From positions 3,100,001 to 3,164,000 of the forward strand of contig NZ_BNEM01000001.1 in NCBI RefSeq assembly GCF_018327705.1: a stretch of 64,000 nt of DNA, read 5' to 3'. Position numbers and translations under genes: made by a program. This document shows positions 33,833-43,124 of this stretch, piece by piece. The notes beneath the pieces were generated by a model. It saw only the letters and a list, made by a program, of their open reading frames with translations. It was not told the origin of the DNA and searched no databases. The stretch's first letter is position 1. Every line of letters starts with the position of its first letter. This DNA is from Catellatospora sp. TT07R-123. Lineage in GTDB: Bacteria; Actinomycetota; Actinomycetes; Mycobacteriales; Micromonosporaceae.

Positions 33833-35125
33833 ATGCACACGTTCCTCACGTTCTCCACCATGCTGTCCCTGTTGCTGCCCGCGGGAGCAGCGCAGGCCGA
33901 ACCGGCAGCGGCAGACCCCCCGGCGGCGCCGGCGGCCCAACTCGCCCCCGCGACCACCGACGCGATCGCCGCCGACCCGGTCAACTGGACCCCGCACATC
34001 ACCGACGGCCGGGTCTGGGCCATGACCGTCATCGGCGGCACGGCCTACGTCGGCGGCGACTTCGGCGCCAGCACCCAGGCGCACAGCCGGGCCGTGCTGC
34101 CGCGCCGCAACCTGATGGCGTTCCGGCTGTCCGACGGCGAGGTCACCGACCTGCGGGTGGACCTCGACGGCCCGGTCTTCGCCCTGGCCGAGGGCCCGGA
34201 CGGCAGCCTGCTCGTCGGCGGCAACTTCAACGAGGTCAACGGCCACCGGCGCCGCTCCCTGGCCCGCCTCGACGCCGCCACCGGCGCGGTCTCCCCCGAC
34301 CTGCGCACCGGCGTCGACGGCGACGTGCGGACCCTGGCCGTGTCCGGCTCGCAGCTGTACGTCGGCGGCTGGTACGACTGGATCGGCGGCCTGCGCCGCA
34401 ACGGCCTGGCCCGCCTCGACCTGGCCACCGACACGGTCGACCCCGGCTTCGACGCCGAGTTCGGCGACCCGGTCAACACCGCGCCCCGGACCGAGGCGAT
34501 GGACCTGTCCCCCGACGGCACCAGACTGGTCGCGATCGGCAACTTCAACACCGCGCGGGGCCTGCCCCGCCCGCAACTGGCGGTGCTGGACGTCACCGGC
34601 CCCGAGGCGGTGGTGACCGACTGGACCGCGCCGTTCTACGGCATCCGCTGCGACGACCGCTTCGACAGCTACGTACGCGGCGTCGACTACTCCCCCGACG
34701 GCAGCTACTTCGTGGTCGTCACCACCGGGCACGACTCCGGGCCCGACCTGCCGTGCACGGCCGCGGCCAGGTTCGAGGCGACCGGCTCCGGCGAGCACGC
34801 CCCGACCTGGATCAACCACACCGGCGGCCACTCGCTGTACGCCGTCGCCGTCACCGGATCGGCGGTCTACGTCGGCGGCCACCAGCTCTGGCAGGACAAC
34901 ACGTACGGGCAGAAGAGCAAGGGGCCCGGCGCGGTGGACCGCCCCGGCATCGCCGCGCTCGACCCGGTCAGCGGGCTGGCCCTGCCGTGGAACCCGACCC
35001 GCAGCCGGGGCGAGGGGGTGCGCGCCTTCGCACTCTGCGACCGGGGGCTGCTGGTCGGCTCCGACACCGACGAACTGGGCCACGAGTACCACGCCCGCAT
35101 CGGCCTGTTCCCGTACAGCGGCTAG
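33833..35125 (+). CDS. Secreted beta-propeller protein (DUF5122-like)
   Basis: 430 residues from ATG 33833. Signal peptide (FLTFSTMLSLLLPAGAAQAEP). The rest is repeated propeller blades of the type GTAYVGGDF, GSLLVGGNFNEVNGHRRRSLARLD, SQLYVGGWYDWIGG, and VYVGGHQLWQD, each followed by an ARLD or AALDP strand. No catalytic motif. The AT-rich 90 bp upstream hold two near-repeats of TTCGTGTTT. A perfect 19-bp hairpin follows the stop. An extracellular binding role is plausible. Confidence 0.75.
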   Translation: MHTFLTFSTMLSLLLPAGAAQAEPAAADPPAAPAAQLAPATTDAIAADPVNWTPHITDGRVWAMTVIGGTAYVGGDFGASTQAHSRAVLPRRNLMAFRLSDGEVTDLRVDLDGPVFALAEGPDGSLLVGGNFNEVNGHRRRSLARLDAATGAVSPDLRTGVDGDVRTLAVSGSQLYVGGWYDWIGGLRRNGLARLDLATDTVDPGFDAEFGDPVNTAPRTEAMDLSPDGTRLVAIGNFNTARGLPRPQLAVLDVTGPEAVVTDWTAPFYGIRCDDRFDSYVRGVDYSPDGSYFVVVTTGHDSGPDLPCTAAARFEATGSGEHAPTWINHTGGHSLYAVAVTGSAVYVGGHQLWQDNTYGQKSKGPGAVDRPGIAALDPVSGLALPWNPTRSRGEGVRAFALCDRGLLVGSDTDELGHEYHARIGLFPYSG

Positions 35126-35131
35126 ATCCGA

Positions 35132-35179
35132 AATCGTGGACGCCAGGTGCTGCTATAGCCGCACCTGGCGTCCACGATT
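35132..35179. repeat. Perfect 19-bp inverted repeat between convergent genes
   Basis: AATCGTGGACGCCAGGTGC (35132-35150) is exactly inverted at 35161-35179 with a 10-nt loop TGCTATAGCC. It starts 6 bp after the propeller gene stop and ends 23 bp before the stop of the convergent gene. It could act as a bidirectional terminator or be a dispersed palindromic element; no second copy is in the window. Confidence 0.7.
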
Positions 35180-35202
35180 CGCGATCACCACCCGCCACCG
35201 GA

Positions 35203-35814
35203 TCAGAACAGCAGGCGCTGCGCCCACAGCCAGAACGCCGGCGCCCGCTCCGGCACCGCCAGCGGCCGCGGCTTGTACTTCCCGCCATGGGGCGACGGCG
35301 ACGGGCCGGCCGCCGGGCAGGTGTGGGTGAGCACGAAGGACGACGCCGTCCCGGTGATGTCGGCCGAGGCGGCCGTCAGCGTCCAGCCCGCCGGGGTCGC
35401 GATCCACGCCTTGCTCGTGCCGTTCCGGACGATCGCGCCGCCGTCGTCCGGAACGGCCACCGCGACGATCCCGGCGCCGGGCACGTCGAACGTCAGCCGC
35501 AGCCGGGTGAAGTCGCCGCTGCTGTCGTGGTTGCCGGGCAGGTCGAAGACCCAGATGTCCATGCCGGGCAGCGGGCCGCCGCCGAAGTCCGGGTCGCAGT
35601 CGTGTCCGTCGGGCTTGAACGCGGCGGCCGTGGTCGGCACGTTGCCCGGGTTGATCGCGACGGTCTGCGCCGCCTGCGCCGCGGCGGCCCAACCGGACGT
35701 CGGGCGCTCACCGAGACCGACGGTGGCCAGCAGGGACAGGACCAGGGTCAGCGTCGCCGCCCCCGCGGCGGCGACGAGGCGGGGCAGTGGTCCGGCCAGT
35801 GGGAGACGTCGCAT
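35203..35814 (-). CDS. Exported protein of unknown function
   Basis: 203 residues from ATG 35814. Signal peptide (LPRLVAAAGAATLTLVLSLLATVGLG). The body reads TVAINPGNVPTTAAAF, CDPDFGGGPLPGMDIWVFDLPGN, FTRLRLTFDVPGAG and SSFVLTHTCPA, like N-terminal domains of actinobacterial cell-surface (LPXTG-type) proteins. No sorting signal follows; it ends ERAPAFWLWAQRLLF. It may be secreted free or be a truncated surface protein. Confidence 0.65.
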   Translation of the reverse strand: MRRLPLAGPLPRLVAAAGAATLTLVLSLLATVGLGERPTSGWAAAAQAAQTVAINPGNVPTTAAAFKPDGHDCDPDFGGGPLPGMDIWVFDLPGNHDSSGDFTRLRLTFDVPGAGIVAVAVPDDGGAIVRNGTSKAWIATPAGWTLTAASADITGTASSFVLTHTCPAAGPSPSPHGGKYKPRPLAVPERAPAFWLWAQRLLF

Positions 35815-35907
35815 GCAGTACCTCCGTTGACGTCAGTGCATTCGACTGACTACCCACCGTCACTATTCGCGTGGGTGGGAACGGGGCAAAGCCGCCGCGC
35901 CGTCCGG

Positions 35908-36927
35908 TCAGGAGCGCACGGGACCGGTGCTCTCCCGCACGACCAGGTGCGCCGGGGCGGGGCGGGTGCGCCCGCCGGGCTCGTCGTCGAGCATCAGCCG
36001 CATCGCCTCCGCGCCGATCGCGGCCAGGTCGAGCCGTACCGTGGTCAGGGCCGGGGTCAGGTCGACGGCGACCGGCAGGTCGTCGAAGCCGACCACCGAC
36101 ATCTCGGCGGGCACCGCGTGGCCCGCCTCGTGCAGCGCGGCGAGCGCACCGGCCGCCATCAGGTCGTTGAGGGCGAAGACCGCGGTGACCCCGGGGTGGG
36201 TCCGTAGCAGCTCGTGCGCGGCGGCCCGGCCGCCCGCGCGGGTGAAGTCCGCCTCGATCACGTGCGCCCCCGGCACCACCTCGGTGAAGCCGGACAGCCG
36301 CTGCGCCACCGTGGCCAGCCCGGCCGGGCCGGTGATCACGCCGATCTCGCGGTGGCCCAGCGCGGTCAGGTGCTCGGCGACCAGGCGGCCGCCCCCGGCG
36401 TGGTCGGGCTCGACGGCGTCGATGCCCTCGCCGCGCGCGCCGATCGCGGCCACCCGCCCGCCCGCGGCGGCGAATCCGGCCAGCTCGTCGGCGAACGGCT
36501 CGGCCGCGAACGCCGAACCGGCCAGCAGCACCGCCCGCGCCCGCTGCGACCGCAGCCGGGCCAGGTAGTCGCGCTCCAGCGCGGGATCGCGGAACGTGTT
36601 GGCCACCAGCACCATCAGGTCGTGCTCCCGGGCCACCTGCATGGCCCCGGCGGCGATGGCGGCGAAGTACGGGTCGGCGATGTCGTGCACCAGCACCCCG
36701 ACGACGGTGCTGCGCGAGCGGGCCAGCGACTGCGCGGGCGCGTGGGCGACGTAGCGCAGCTGCGCGGCGGCCGCGGTGACCCGCTCGGCCAGCTCCTCGG
36801 CGACCTTGCGCCCGCCGCTGCCGTGCAGGACGCGGGAGGCGGTGGCCAGCGACACGCCCGCGGCGGTCGCGACCTGCTGCAGCGTGGCGGCGCTGCCGGG
36901 CGGTCTGGTTGACGAGGTTCTGGGCAT
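35908..36927 (-). CDS. LacI-family transcriptional regulator
   Basis: 339 residues from ATG 36927. N-terminal HTH (ATLQQVATAAGVSLATASRVLHG) with the hinge ARSRSTVVGVLVHDIADPYF, then the two-lobed sugar-binding domain (IGVITGP, FALNDLMAAGALAAL, VGFDDLPVAVDLTPALTTV). Divergent from the three-gene sugar operon. GGAAAGCGCTTTCC lies between them. It should repress both itself and the operon until its ligand appears. Confidence 0.93.
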   Translation of the reverse strand: MPRTSSTRPPGSAATLQQVATAAGVSLATASRVLHGSGGRKVAEELAERVTAAAAQLRYVAHAPAQSLARSRSTVVGVLVHDIADPYFAAIAAGAMQVAREHDLMVLVANTFRDPALERDYLARLRSQRARAVLLAGSAFAAEPFADELAGFAAAGGRVAAIGARGEGIDAVEPDHAGGGRLVAEHLTALGHREIGVITGPAGLATVAQRLSGFTEVVPGAHVIEADFTRAGGRAAAHELLRTHPGVTAVFALNDLMAAGALAALHEAGHAVPAEMSVVGFDDLPVAVDLTPALTTVRLDLAAIGAEAMRLMLDDEPGGRTRPAPAHLVVRESTGPVRS

Positions 36928-36952
36928 GCGCGTAGGGTACCGCCTCGGCAGC

Positions 36953-36966
36953 GGAAAGCGCTTTCC
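36953..36966. promoter_or_regulatory. LacI-family operator
   Basis: GGAAAGCGCTTTCC is a perfect 14-bp palindrome of the AAAGCGCTTT type common for LacI regulators. It lies 26 bp from the lacI start and 49 bp from the Gfo/Idh start, in the divergent promoter. Confidence 0.82.
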
Positions 36967-37015
36967 ACCCCCCGTCTTCGGCTCCCTCCCGATCCCTCAC
37001 CGCAGGAGCGCAGCA

Positions 37016-38161
37016 ATGGACCGCAGATCAGTCGGCATCGTGATGAACGGCGTCACCGGACGGATGGGCTACCGCCAGCACCTGGTGCGGTCCATCCTGG
37101 CCATCCGCGAGCAGGGCGGCCTGACCCTGCCCGACGGCACCGTCGTCTGGCCCGAACCGGTGCTCGTCGGCCGCAGCGCCGCGAAGCTGGAGCAGCTCGC
37201 CCAGCGGCACGGGCTCACCCGGTACACCACCGACCTGGCCGAGGCGCTGGCCGACGACAGCAACGAGATCTACTTCGACGCGCAGGTGACCCCCGCCCGG
37301 GTCGGCGCGCTGCGCCAGGCGATCGCGGCCGGCCGGCACGTCTACACCGAGAAGCCGACCGCCGAGTCGCTGGCCGAGGCCGTCGCCCTGGCGGACGAGG
37401 CGACGGCGGCCGGGATCAAGCACGGCGTGGTCGCCGACAAGCTGTACCTGCCGGGCCTGCTCAAACTGCGCCGCCTGGTCGAGTCCGGCTTCTTCGGCCG
37501 CATCCTGTCGGTGCGCGTCGAGTTCGGCTATTGGGTGTTCGAGGGCGACTGGCAGCCCGCGCAGCGGCCGAGCTGGAACTACCGGTCCGCCGAGGGCGGC
37601 GGCATCATCCTGGACATGTTCCCGCACTGGCGCTACGTGCTCGACCAGGTCATCGCCCCGGTGCGCTCCGTCTACGCCCAGGCCGCCACGCACATCCCGA
37701 CCCGCTGGGACGAGCACGGGCAGGCGTACGCCGCCACCGCCGACGACGCCGCGTACGCCTTGCTGGAGCTGGAGGGCGGGATCATCGCCTCGGTCAACAG
37801 CTCGTGGACCACCCGCGTCGACCGCACCGAGCTGGTCACCTTCCACGTCGACGGCACCGAGGGCAGCGCCGTGGCGGGCCTGCGCGGCTGCCGCGTGCAG
37901 CACCGGGCCACCACCCCGAAGCCGGTGTGGAACCCGGACCTGCCGGCCGGCCACGACTTCCGCGCCCAGTGGACGGACGTGCCCGACAACGACGTGTACG
38001 AGAACGGCTTCAAGCGCCAGTGGGAGGAGTTCCTGGCCCACGTGGTCGCCGACGCGCCCTACCACCACGACCTGTACGCGGGCGCCCGCGGCGTGCAGCT
38101 GGCCGAGCTGGGCCTCCAGTCGGTCCGCGAGGGCCGCAAGGTCATGGTGGGTGACCTGTGA
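37016..38161 (+). CDS. Gfo/Idh/MocA-family oxidoreductase
   Basis: 381 residues from ATG 37016, with AGGAG about 8 nt upstream. The NAD(P) domain starts GIVMNGVTGRMGYRQHL, with the family motif EKPTAESLAEA near 116-126. The C-terminal domain includes VRVEFGYWVFEGDWQPAQRPSWNYR and GGGIILDMFPHWRYVLD, with an active-site His likely in MFPHW. It should oxidise a sugar or cyclitol hydroxyl, giving a keto sugar. First gene of a LacI-controlled operon; overlaps the next gene by GTGA. Confidence 0.9.
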   Translation: MDRRSVGIVMNGVTGRMGYRQHLVRSILAIREQGGLTLPDGTVVWPEPVLVGRSAAKLEQLAQRHGLTRYTTDLAEALADDSNEIYFDAQVTPARVGALRQAIAAGRHVYTEKPTAESLAEAVALADEATAAGIKHGVVADKLYLPGLLKLRRLVESGFFGRILSVRVEFGYWVFEGDWQPAQRPSWNYRSAEGGGIILDMFPHWRYVLDQVIAPVRSVYAQAATHIPTRWDEHGQAYAATADDAAYALLELEGGIIASVNSSWTTRVDRTELVTFHVDGTEGSAVAGLRGCRVQHRATTPKPVWNPDLPAGHDFRAQWTDVPDNDVYENGFKRQWEEFLAHVVADAPYHHDLYAGARGVQLAELGLQSVREGRKVMVGDL

Positions 38162-39243
38162 GCGGCGAACCCGGCAGCACGGTGAGTTCGCGGATCTTCT
38201 ATGCGGCCGCGCACGTCGTGGCCGATCCGGACGCCGGCAACGGGCCGGGCCGGCCCGCCGTCGTCGAATGGGACGCGACCATGGCGTTCCGGCACCACCT
38301 GTGGTCGCTGGGGCTGGGCGTCGCCGACGCGATGGACACCGCCCAGCGCGGCATGGGCCTGGACTGGGCCGCGACCCGCGAGCTGATCCGGCGCAGCGGC
38401 GAGCAGGCCCGGGCCGTCGGCGGGCGGCTGGCCTGCGGCGCGGGCACCGACCAGCTCGCACCGGGGGCGCACGGCCTGGCCGCGATCGAGGCGGCGTACG
38501 CCGAGCAGCTGGACGTGGTGCAGGAGGCCGGTGCCGGGGTGATCCTGATGGCGTCGCGGGCGCTGGCCGCCGCCGCGCAGGGCCCGGCCGACTACCACGC
38601 CGTCTACGGCAAGCTGCTGGCCCAGGCCGACCGGCCGGTGATCCTGCACTGGCTGGGTGACATGTTCGACCCGGCCCTGGCCGGGTACTGGGGCTCGCCC
38701 GACCTGGACGCCGCGACCGCGAGCGTGCTGGAGCTGATCCACGCCAACGCGCCGAGAATCGACGGCATCAAGGTGTCGCTGCTCGACGCCGACCGCGAGA
38801 TCGCCATCCGGCGCGCGCTGCCCGCCGGGGTGCGCCTCTACACCGGCGACGACTTCAACTACCCGCAGCTCATCGCGGGCGACGAGCAGGGCCATTCGGA
38901 CGCGCTGCTGGGCATCTTCGACGCGCTGGCCGTGCCCGCCGCGGCCGCGCTGGCGCGGCTGGACGCCGGGGACACGGCCGGGTTCCGGGCGGTCCTGGAC
39001 CCGACCGTGCCGCTGGCCCGGCACGTCTTCGGCCCGCCGACCTACCACTACAAGACCGGCATCGTGTTCCTGGCCTGGCTCAACGGGCACCAGGAGCGGT
39101 TCCGGATGGTCGGCGGGCAGGAGACGGCGCGCTCGCGCGAGCACCTGGCGCAGCTGTACGCCCTCGCCGGGCAGGCGGGCGTGCTGGCCGACCCGGACCT
39201 GGCCGCGAGCCGGTTCGCGGCCTATCTGGAGGGTGCGGCGTGA
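38158..39243 (+). CDS. DUF993 family (dihydrodipicolinate-synthase-like) protein
   Basis: 361 residues from GTG 38158. DUF993 is a TIM barrel of the aldolase superfamily. EWDATMAFRHHLWSLGLGVADAMDTAQRGMGLDW, PVILHWLGDMFDPALAGYWG and RIDGIKVSLLD are characteristic; the Lys in GIKVS is the candidate Schiff-base residue. HHLW and TGDDFNYPQLI are likely substrate contacts. It may cleave or rearrange the keto sugar made by the Gfo/Idh enzyme. The reaction is not established. Confidence 0.85.
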   Translation: MSGEPGSTVSSRIFYAAAHVVADPDAGNGPGRPAVVEWDATMAFRHHLWSLGLGVADAMDTAQRGMGLDWAATRELIRRSGEQARAVGGRLACGAGTDQLAPGAHGLAAIEAAYAEQLDVVQEAGAGVILMASRALAAAAQGPADYHAVYGKLLAQADRPVILHWLGDMFDPALAGYWGSPDLDAATASVLELIHANAPRIDGIKVSLLDADREIAIRRALPAGVRLYTGDDFNYPQLIAGDEQGHSDALLGIFDALAVPAAAALARLDAGDTAGFRAVLDPTVPLARHVFGPPTYHYKTGIVFLAWLNGHQERFRMVGGQETARSREHLAQLYALAGQAGVLADPDLAASRFAAYLEGAA

Positions 39244-40049
39244 AGCTGTCGCTGAACACCGCCACCGTCAAGCGGGCCACCCTGGCCGAGGCGGCCCGGC
39301 TGTGCGCCGAGAACGGCGTCGACGGCATCGGCCCGTGGCGCGACGTGGTCGCGGCGGCGGGCGGCGCGCGGGCCGCCCGCGAGCTGCTCGACGGGTACGG
39401 CCTGACCGTGACCAGCCTGTGCCGGGGCGGCTTCGTCACGACCGGCTCACCGGAGTCCATCGAGGACAACCGGCGCGCGGTCGACGAGGCGGCCGAGCTG
39501 GGCACCGCCGAGCTGGTGCTGGTCGTCGGCGGGCTGCCCGAGAGGTCCCGGGACCTGCCCGGCGCCCGCGCGAACGTCGCCCGCGCGCTGGAGCTGCTGG
39601 TGCCGTACGCCCGGCAGCGCGGGGTGCGGCTGGCGATCGAGCCGCTGCACCCGATGTTCTGCGCCGACCGGGCCGTGGTGTCCACCCTCGGGCAGGCGCT
39701 CGACCTGGCCGAGCCGTTCGCGCCCGACGAGGTCGGCGTGGTGGTCGACACGTACCACGTGTGGTGGGATCCGGAGCTGTTCCCGCAGGTCGCGCGGGCG
39801 GCGGGCCGGATCTCGGCGTACCAGGTCTGCGACTGGGTGGTGCCGCTGCCCGCCGACATGCTGCTGGGGCGGGGGCACGTGGGTGACGGCCACATCGCGT
39901 TCGCGCCGATCACGGCGGCGGTGGCGGCGGCCGGGTACACCGGCTACGTCGAGGTCGAGATCTTCAACCAGGAGATCTGGGACACCGACCCGGCGCTGAC
40001 CGTACGGACCATGGTGGACCGGCACCGCGTCCACATCGCGGCGTCCTGA
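39240..40049 (+). CDS. Sugar phosphate isomerase/epimerase (AP endonuclease-2 TIM barrel)
   Basis: 269 residues from GTG 39240 (GTGA overlap). Xylose-isomerase-like barrel: LAIEPLHPMF (metal Glu), GVVVDTYHVWW (Asp/His), GDGHIAF and GYVEVEIFN (last metal Glu). Enzymes of this fold isomerise, epimerise or dehydrate keto sugars and inosose. Third and last gene of the operon; a very strong terminator begins at its stop. It should process a keto sugar with its two upstream partners. Confidence 0.9.
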   Translation: MKLSLNTATVKRATLAEAARLCAENGVDGIGPWRDVVAAAGGARAARELLDGYGLTVTSLCRGGFVTTGSPESIEDNRRAVDEAAELGTAELVLVVGGLPERSRDLPGARANVARALELLVPYARQRGVRLAIEPLHPMFCADRAVVSTLGQALDLAEPFAPDEVGVVVDTYHVWWDPELFPQVARAAGRISAYQVCDWVVPLPADMLLGRGHVGDGHIAFAPITAAVAAAGYTGYVEVEIFNQEIWDTDPALTVRTMVDRHRVHIAAS

Positions 40050-40093
40050 CAGGCCGAGGGCGCCCGCCACACCTGGCGGGCGCCCTCGGCCTG
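40050..40093 (+). terminator. Strong terminator after the sugar operon
   Basis: A perfect 20-bp stem, CAGGCCGAGGGCGCCCGCCA and its complement, with a 4-nt loop CACC. It starts directly after the last stop codon. Confidence 0.9.
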
Positions 40094-40265
40094 TGCGATC
40101 GGGTTCACCGTGGCCGGCAGCCCCCGTATGCCTCAACCGCCGGGCGGCGGCGGTCCCGATCGCCGCCGAAAGTCTGTCTGGAGATCCTTATCCCGCCACT
40201 TGCGATCGGCTTGCCGGGCTTGCGCGCCCTCCTTATCATGATCGTTTGACGAGGCGGGAGGCTGC

Positions 40266-43115
40266 GTGCGATACCGAGTGCTCGGACCCGTGGAGCTGAC
40301 CGCCGACGACGTGGCGGTGCCGCTGCCGCAGCCCCGGCACCGCGCGATCCTGGGCTTCCTGGTGCTGCACGCCGAGCGGGTGGTGACCCGTGACCAGCTG
40401 ATCGAGGCCCTGTGGGGCGGAGCCGAGCCGTCCACGGCCGCCTCGCAGATCCACGTCGCGGTCTCGCACCTGCGCGGCGCCCTGCGCCGGCACGGGCTGT
40501 CCGAGGTCATCGCCACCCGTCCGGGCGGCTACGCGCTGGCCGCACCGGTCCAGGAGACCGACGCCGGGGTGTTCGCCGCCGAGCTCAGCGCCGCCCGCGA
40601 GGCGCAGCGGCGCGGCGAACCCCGCGAGGCGGTCCGGCGGGCCGACCGCGCCCTGGCCCTGTGGCGCGGCGAGGCACTGGCGGGGGTGACCGCGGCGTAC
40701 GCCCCGAGCGCGCGCCAGCATCTGCACGAGCAGCAGCTCGCCGCCCAGGAGCTGCGGGCCGACGCCGAGCTGGACCTCGGCCGCCACGACGTGCTCGTCC
40801 CGGTGCTGACCGGGCTGGTCGAGGCGCATCCGCTGCGCGAGCGCCTGGTCACCCAGCTCATGCTCGCGCTGTACCGGGCCGGGCGCCGGGCCGACGCGAC
40901 CGCGGTGGCGCGCCGGATGCGGGCGCTGCTGGCCGAGGGGCAGGGGCTCGACCCCGGCGCGCGGTTCGTGGAGCTGGAGCGCGCGATCCTGGTCGGCGAC
41001 CCGGCGCTGGATCCACCGGCCACCGCGCCTCAGGTCCGGCAGGCGGCCCCCGCCGCGGTCGTCCCGGCGCAGCTGCCCTTCGACGTGCCCAGCTTCACCG
41101 GCCGGGAGCGGGAGCTGGCCGCGCTGGGCCGGGTCGGCCGCCCCGGCGTCACCGTGATCACCGGGCAGGCCGGGGCGGGCAAGACCGCGCTGGCCGCGCA
41201 CTGGGCCCACCAGGTCCGCGACAGCTTCCCCGACGGGCAGCTCTACGCCGACCTGCGCGGCTTCGACCCGTCCACCGAACCGCTGACGCCGCTGGAGGTG
41301 CTGGCCCGGTTCCTGCGCGGGCTCGGGGTCGGCGCCCAGCGGGTGCCCGCCGACACCGACGAGGCGTCGGCGCTGCTGCGCTCGCTGCTGGCGGGCCGCC
41401 GGGTGCTGCTGGTGCTGGACAACGCGCGCGACGCGGCGCAGGTGCGCCCGCTGCTGCCGGGCAGCGGCGAGTGCGCCGTGATCGTCACCAGCCGCCGCCC
41501 GCTGGTGACCCTCGACGCCCAGCGGATCGAGATCGGGGGCATGCCGCCCGACGAGGCCGTCCGCCTGCTCACGCAGTACGCCGGGGACCGGGCGGTGTGG
41601 GATCCGGCCGCCGCGCACGAGGTGCTGCGCTACTGCGACCACCTGCCGCTGGCGATCCGGGTCACCGGCGCGCGGCTGCTGGCCGACCCCGAGCTCAGCC
41701 TCGCCGGGCTGGCCGCCCGCCTGGCCGACGAGCGGTCCCGGCTGGACCTGCTGGAGGTCGACGACCTCGCCGTGCGGGCCAGTTTCGGCGCCGGCTACCA
41801 GGCGCTCGATCCGGCCGCGGCGGCCGCGTTCGGGCTGCTGGGACTGCTGCGGGTGTACAGCTTCGACACCGCCGTCGCGGCCGCGCTGTGGGACGTGCCG
41901 GTCCGGGCCGCCGAGCCGACCCTGGACCGCCTGGTCTCCGCCCGCCTGATCGAGCGGGGCGGCGACCGATTCCGCCTGCACGACCTGATGCGGCTGTTCG
42001 CGATGGAGCACGCCGCCGCACAGGGCGACACGGCGGCCGCCCTGGAGCGCACCGCGGTCTGCTACCTGGGCGCGGCGCGCCGCGGCACCCAGCTGCTGCG
42101 GCCCGGCCAGTTGCTGGTCGGCGCCGAGGATCTCGCCGACCCGCGCTACGCCGAGCTGGTCGTGCTGCCCGACGTGGCCGCGGCCCGGAGCTGGTTCGAG
42201 ACGGAGCGGGCCAACCTGGTCGCCTTCGCCGAACAGGCGGTCGACGCACCCGATCCGCTGTGCCGGTTCGCGCTGCAGCTGCAGTCGACGATGACGATGT
42301 TCCTGGCCAGCGCGGGCCACCTCGCCGACTGGCAGCACCTGTGCGAGCTGTCGGCCCGGGTGGCCGACCGGCTGGGCGACCCGGCGTCCGAGGCCGTCGC
42401 GGTGATGAACCTGGGCGCGATCGCGCAGCGCCAGGGCCGGGCGGCCGACGCGGTCCTCCTGCTGGGCCGGGCGCTGGAGCTGAGCCGGATCGCGCAGCGG
42501 CCGAGCACGCAGGCGGCGGTGCTGTCCTACCTGGCCTCGACGTACACGGATCTGGGCGAGCCGGACCGGTCCGCGGCCTGCCACCGGCGGGCGATCGAGC
42601 TGCGCCGGGCCGTCGGCGATCACAAGAGCACCGCGCACGCGCTGGCCAACGCGGCGTACCACTTCATCGCCCAGCGCGAGCTCGACGAGGCGCAGGGCTA
42701 CCTGGCCGAGGCATTGGAGATCAAATACGCCGAGCAGGACCTGCTCAGCGCGGGGGTCACCGAGGTGCAGCTGGCCGGGGTGCTGCTGGCGCAGGGGCGG
42801 CACGCCGAGGCGGTCCGCAGCGCCGACACCGGGCTGGACCTGTGCCGCCAGTACGGCGACCGGTACAACGAGTGGGTCGCGCTGCTGTTCCGCTCGGTGG
42901 CGCACCGCTGGCTGGGCGAGACCCGGCGCAGCCGCGACGACGCCGCGGCCTGCCTGGCGGTGTGCGAGGCGCTGCGGCAGGTCCCCGCCCGCAACCTGGC
43001 CGCCGGGCTGCTCGGTCGGCCCCCGGTCACCGAGGACGACACCGGCGACCCGGTCCCGGTCTGGCTGACGATCATCCTGGAACGGGCGGGCCTGCCCGCA
43101 GCACCGGCGGCGTGA
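40266..43115 (+). CDS. AfsR/SARP-family regulator with NB-ARC and TPR domains
   Basis: 949 residues from GTG 40266, with GGGAGG 6 nt upstream. Winged HTH (about 1-95; RYRVLGPVELTADD, LIEALWGGAEPSTAASQIHVAVSHLRGALR), a BTAD domain (about 100-245), an NB-ARC ATPase (about 265-560; Walker A GQAGAGKTA, Walker B VLLVLDNARD, CDHLPLAIRVTG), then TPR repeats (about 670-900; AVMNLGAIAQRQGRAADAVLLLGRALEL). Such proteins switch on secondary metabolism or differentiation genes. No biosynthetic cluster is in the window. Convergent with an M48 protease gene, 9 bp apart. Confidence 0.95.
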   Translation: MRYRVLGPVELTADDVAVPLPQPRHRAILGFLVLHAERVVTRDQLIEALWGGAEPSTAASQIHVAVSHLRGALRRHGLSEVIATRPGGYALAAPVQETDAGVFAAELSAAREAQRRGEPREAVRRADRALALWRGEALAGVTAAYAPSARQHLHEQQLAAQELRADAELDLGRHDVLVPVLTGLVEAHPLRERLVTQLMLALYRAGRRADATAVARRMRALLAEGQGLDPGARFVELERAILVGDPALDPPATAPQVRQAAPAAVVPAQLPFDVPSFTGRERELAALGRVGRPGVTVITGQAGAGKTALAAHWAHQVRDSFPDGQLYADLRGFDPSTEPLTPLEVLARFLRGLGVGAQRVPADTDEASALLRSLLAGRRVLLVLDNARDAAQVRPLLPGSGECAVIVTSRRPLVTLDAQRIEIGGMPPDEAVRLLTQYAGDRAVWDPAAAHEVLRYCDHLPLAIRVTGARLLADPELSLAGLAARLADERSRLDLLEVDDLAVRASFGAGYQALDPAAAAAFGLLGLLRVYSFDTAVAAALWDVPVRAAEPTLDRLVSARLIERGGDRFRLHDLMRLFAMEHAAAQGDTAAALERTAVCYLGAARRGTQLLRPGQLLVGAEDLADPRYAELVVLPDVAAARSWFETERANLVAFAEQAVDAPDPLCRFALQLQSTMTMFLASAGHLADWQHLCELSARVADRLGDPASEAVAVMNLGAIAQRQGRAADAVLLLGRALELSRIAQRPSTQAAVLSYLASTYTDLGEPDRSAACHRRAIELRRAVGDHKSTAHALANAAYHFIAQRELDEAQGYLAEALEIKYAEQDLLSAGVTEVQLAGVLLAQGRHAEAVRSADTGLDLCRQYGDRYNEWVALLFRSVAHRWLGETRRSRDDAAACLAVCEALRQVPARNLAAGLLGRPPVTEDDTGDPVPVWLTIILERAGLPAAPAA

Positions 43116-43124
43116 CCACGCCCG

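Noticed and set aside
40094-40265. Repeats CCTTATC (40186 and 40231) and TGCGATCGG (40094 and 40201) upstream of the SARP gene as SARP binding sites
   Set aside because: Spacing of 45 and 107 bp does not match the 11-bp-phased heptamers known for SARP sites. Too weak to call.
40236-42905. Minus-strand open frame of 889 codons opposite the SARP regulator
   Set aside because: No recognisable domain and composition typical of antisense frames. The plus strand has full SARP, NB-ARC and TPR domains.
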